DNA from: Takakia lepidozioides
Lineage: Eukaryota; Streptophyta; Takakiopsida; Takakiales; Takakiaceae
Length of the DNA: 64,000 nt
Direction: 5' to 3'
NCBI GenBank assembly: GCA_030704615.1
Contig: CM060733.1
Span: forward strand, 18,848,001-18,912,000
The position numbers and the translations under genes are program-made. A model generated the notes under the pieces. The model saw only the letters and a program-made list of their open reading frames with translations, was not told where the DNA came from and did not search any database. Below are positions 57,374-64,000 of this stretch, in pieces. The number at the start of each line of letters is the position of its first letter. Position 1 is the stretch's first letter.

Positions 57374-59256
57374 ACACTGCCACCTTCTTCATCATAGCAG
57401 CTCTCTGCCTGTACCCGGTACTTGGTTTTCCAAGCTAGCCAATTGAGACTGGTCGGTGTAGCATTTCTTGATGCCAAGCTTTGCCAGCGTCGGTTCTTGA
57501 CAGAAGAGCTACAACCTCCGTGGACTGTTCTTCCTCGCCGCTGGAGAAAGTCCTACAGCTGATGAATCAGGAGTACCTTCCTTCCAGCAAACATGTTCAT
57601 TGTAGCCTTGCTGGTCTGTTGTGATATTGTCTATCTCATTGTCTTTCTCGCCACAGAAACGTGAGTTGAGAGTTTACTAGGCTCTCACATTAATGTATGA
57701 TGTTGAGCAGTGGAAGGAGCATCAACTACCAGAGAACATCGAACCTTGTATGCACGTCAATGTCTGATAGCCAAGTAACTATTCTTGCCAATAATGCAGA
57801 CGGTGTACAGGAGAGATGGAGTTTTGATGTAGCGAATCTGATATATTCTTGACTTGGACATTTTTCCCAGTCGAGACTTTTACTTCCTATTTCATTGCCA
57901 AGGCCCATTCACCTATAAATGCAGAAATCAACATCTCATCACTTGTAAGATAAGAGTGCTGGTTGTGATTTGATCAGAGTGTGGAGAGGTAAATGCTGTT
58001 GAAGTTGAGGGATCATTCAAGCATATAACCTTAGCATAAAACCTTGCAAAGGAATCCCCCATCACTGAGGGCAGCCAAATGTAGTGGTGCTGTTTTGTGC
58101 TTACAAAAGCAGCAGCAGGTGGACTTTTTCTATTCTAGAATGAAATCTTCACTCCGACCAAGACTGACACATGTGTGTCCAGGCTGTGCTCAGAGAAGAT
58201 AATGTCGCCACATGTCTGATTAGAATTGCAGTGTGCATATCTCGCAACTTTGCAAAGCCGCAAGCGCCTCCTCCGGATCCTTTCTCTGCCGACTGCACTT
58301 TCCACGGTTGGGCAGCCATGGAGTGGCAACGCTTTTTTAGAACAAAGCAATGAGCTCTCTCTTTTTGGCAACATAGAGGGGAGGTGAGAGTAAGGGGCAT
58401 GACTCAGCACAACACACCAATCGGAGCCTTGACACGGTGTAAGGTCCTTTGACCACATTTTCTCCATTGCCTTAAACATGTTGCATAGTCTCTCTTCTGC
58501 AGAAGAGAGCCAATAAAGAAGTGTGAAGGGCTGCCAATCTGAGCCTTAAGAGAGGAATATCCATAACGGTGTTGGGAGAATCCGTGAGCTGCCCGCTTTG
58601 CTTTTGAATACACATTGCAGTGAATTGTGCGACAGAACGGATGGATGGGCATGTGAGGCATAGCCACAGCAGGAGACAGAGCAAGGGTGGCCTTTCAATG
58701 CTCATCGCTCATATCTATGGTCCTCCTTTCTTCTCCTTTCAAGGAATTACGGGCCTGCAGCCATTTGAAGACGTGACAGAAAAACCTTCCCTACTTGATC
58801 GGATCATCGTCATCGTCATCGTCAACAAGTTTAGCCTCCAAAAGTGGCCACGACAAGGAAAGCAGCTCGCATATTAGCAACCATTCAGGCTGGCATCGTC
58901 TCATTGTTCTCTCATCTTCTTCTTTGGGTGATTCTTCGTGTCCGAGAAACTGTGGGTAATGCTGAATGTAAGAGTACCAGCAATTCAATACGACCCAAGA
59001 TAAAAAGAAGCAAAGAATATGATGGAATCTTGAATGCATCCTGATTAGGAGCAGTAACAGAGTGTTATACAAGGTGAAAAGTGTTAAGAGACAAGGAAGG
59101 GATAGCAGACGGCAATAGGGTCATCTTCCTTCTCCAGGAAGAGTGGTGGTGTGTGGTGGGTGCTGCTCTGCAAGTTGTAGCCTGGCCTTTATCCTTGCCC
59201 CTCTACCTCCCGGCACTTTCCTGTTGTGTGCCTCAAGCTGGGCCGGTGAAGAAGCT
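57374..59256. other. no gene seen
   Basis: Likely uL23m 3' UTR at the left and GapA promoter at the right. Several 80-110-codon frames exist but overlap on both strands and match nothing. A CATCGT run near 58803 is a small microsatellite (ATCGTC units). Confidence 0.45.
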
Positions 59257-62685
<3,429 letters not shown>

Positions 62686-64000
62686 TGGTCTAACATAGTT
62701 TCTAGTGTTTAGATCGTCGTCTTCTCATTTTATAGCTGGCAACCTCTATCTCAAGCTGCCTGCACGCCATTCTTGTTCCACTGTTTTGGTAAACCATTCC
62801 ACCTTTACGAGTTGTAACAAAATTGCGAGGTTGACAACTTTGCTGGTGATCAGTTGCCAACAATTTAGAGAGGGTTAAAGGCTCTACATTGATCGTAGCA
62901 TGGCCATTCATCTGGCAAAGCCATTATGTAAATTTCTCAAATTGTCAAGATGTGGCCTTTTTACGGCAATAACATGCGAAATCGGTTGGGCTATGAAGCA
63001 AATGCTCGCCATCACTTCTGGGACTTGGGCGCTTTAAGTCCTATCTTTTTGAGCCAGTTCAAGAGGATTGCTAAAAGTACTTGGAGGCCAGTGATGGGCA
63101 TACCTAAGGTTGTGGTGACTGAATTGAATACTCAGGCCCCAGAACAGCATGCTCAACTTACCCAGCAGGAAGAGAGGCCAAGGAATGCAATGGTAGTTCT
63201 TGACCTTGTAGAGATCAATTTTATGCATCTGTTGTCAGACATTTTGTAGGGTGTTGGCATTTCTACTGCCTCATCGATGTTGCCACCCGCATTTCGGCGA
63301 TCTCTCAAACTTAAGTTTGCACTCACTTTGGTGCTCTCACTTCTGTGCTGGAGGAAGTAACAGACTAGAGAGACTCTCTCTTAGCCCCCTCCTTCGGAAA
63401 TCAGTGTCTTAACTGATCCAGTTTCAAAACTAGTGCTGCATATCAACAACCTGGTTTTCCCCCGAGTCCAATTCTTCCCCTCAACTCTATATCTATGACG
63501 AAACGCCCAGCGCCTTGAAGCGTTTTGCAATTCGTGTTCTTTTCATAAGAAACGAAGGAATTCGCATCTGAATCTCGCAAGCCACGCATCCGTGTATTTC
63601 AGGCTGCAAAATCTGCATGTCTTACCTCACAAAATAGCATGTGCAGCATTCTTGTAAACTTCAACATCTCCATAACCCTGAGAGAATGAACAGACCATGA
63701 AGCAGCGTTCACACAAGCGCGAAAGACTAATAAAACACACTCTACATCTCAGTGCCAGGCCACACGCTCCTACCACCGTTCAGCTCATGCCTTCCGCTTG
63801 AAAGCTCTAGTAAACCTCCTCCTCAACCCTTGCCCACTCTACAGCGCGGAGGTGCAGTTCCATAGAGATAACTAGCGCTATCTACTCGAAACTCCAGTCA
63901 AGGAACTGTTTTTTATCAACGGTGGTGGATATCATGTTGGGAGTTGCTGGAGTGAAGATGCCCCCAAATCAAATTCACTTCCACTGAACTGCAGGCTTAC
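62686..64000. other. GapA 3' flank, no gene seen
   Basis: A 99-codon plus frame at 62950-63249 is unrecognised. No splice-consistent coding text follows to the window end. Confidence 0.4.

Overview
The window is nuclear DNA of a land plant, most likely a seed-free lineage (lycophyte, fern or bryophyte grade). Split genes with GT..AG introns encode plastid-targeted HSP90 and GAPDH A, plant-type anthranilate synthase beta, a plant-type mitochondrial uL23 and PPR-DYW organelle RNA-editing proteins. The many decayed PPR copies favour a PPR-rich lineage, but I cannot fix the species.

Layout. 1-2,150: non-coding, with a large GA/GGGA microsatellite and two copies of a dispersed repeat. 2,156-10,551: chloroplast HSP90 gene (+); its 19 visible exons sum to an exact multiple of three, and its introns hold a LINE fragment and another dispersed-repeat copy. 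12,010-14,355: decayed pogo-like DNA transposon (-). 14,926-21,896: a pair of ~290-bp GC-rich inverted repeats bracketing two broken PPR genes, one per strand. 22,208-23,136: complete non-autonomous hAT element with a perfect 8-bp target duplication and a nested tRNA-derived SINE. 24,296-29,794: tandem pair of three-exon family-2 glycosyltransferase genes (-), one intact and one broken by an 11-nt deletion. 32,825-33,715: SINE cluster.

34,500-44,620 is the most rearranged part. A split anthranilate synthase beta (ASB) gene (-) has a LINE in one intron and a PPR pseudogene downstream. Its 3' half and the PPR remnant are duplicated about 5-6 kb away in direct orientation. The two ASB copies carry different inactivating lesions. 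The second copy also abuts a fragment of a ClpB gene, a fragment of a DBP5/LOS4-type DEAD-box helicase gene and a ~190-bp inverted repeat.

45,949-53,961: a long, many-exon coiled-coil protein gene (+). 55,368-57,373: a head-to-head pair of mitochondrial-protein genes, NDUFB7 (-) and uL23m (+), sharing a short intergenic region with a telo-box and a site II element. 59,257-62,685: chloroplast GAPDH subunit A (+), five exons, 410 residues. The intact genes serve plastid protein folding (HSP90), Calvin cycle (GapA), mitochondrial respiration and translation (NDUFB7, uL23m) and membrane-associated glycosylation (GT2). The rest is transposon, SINE and pseudogene debris.
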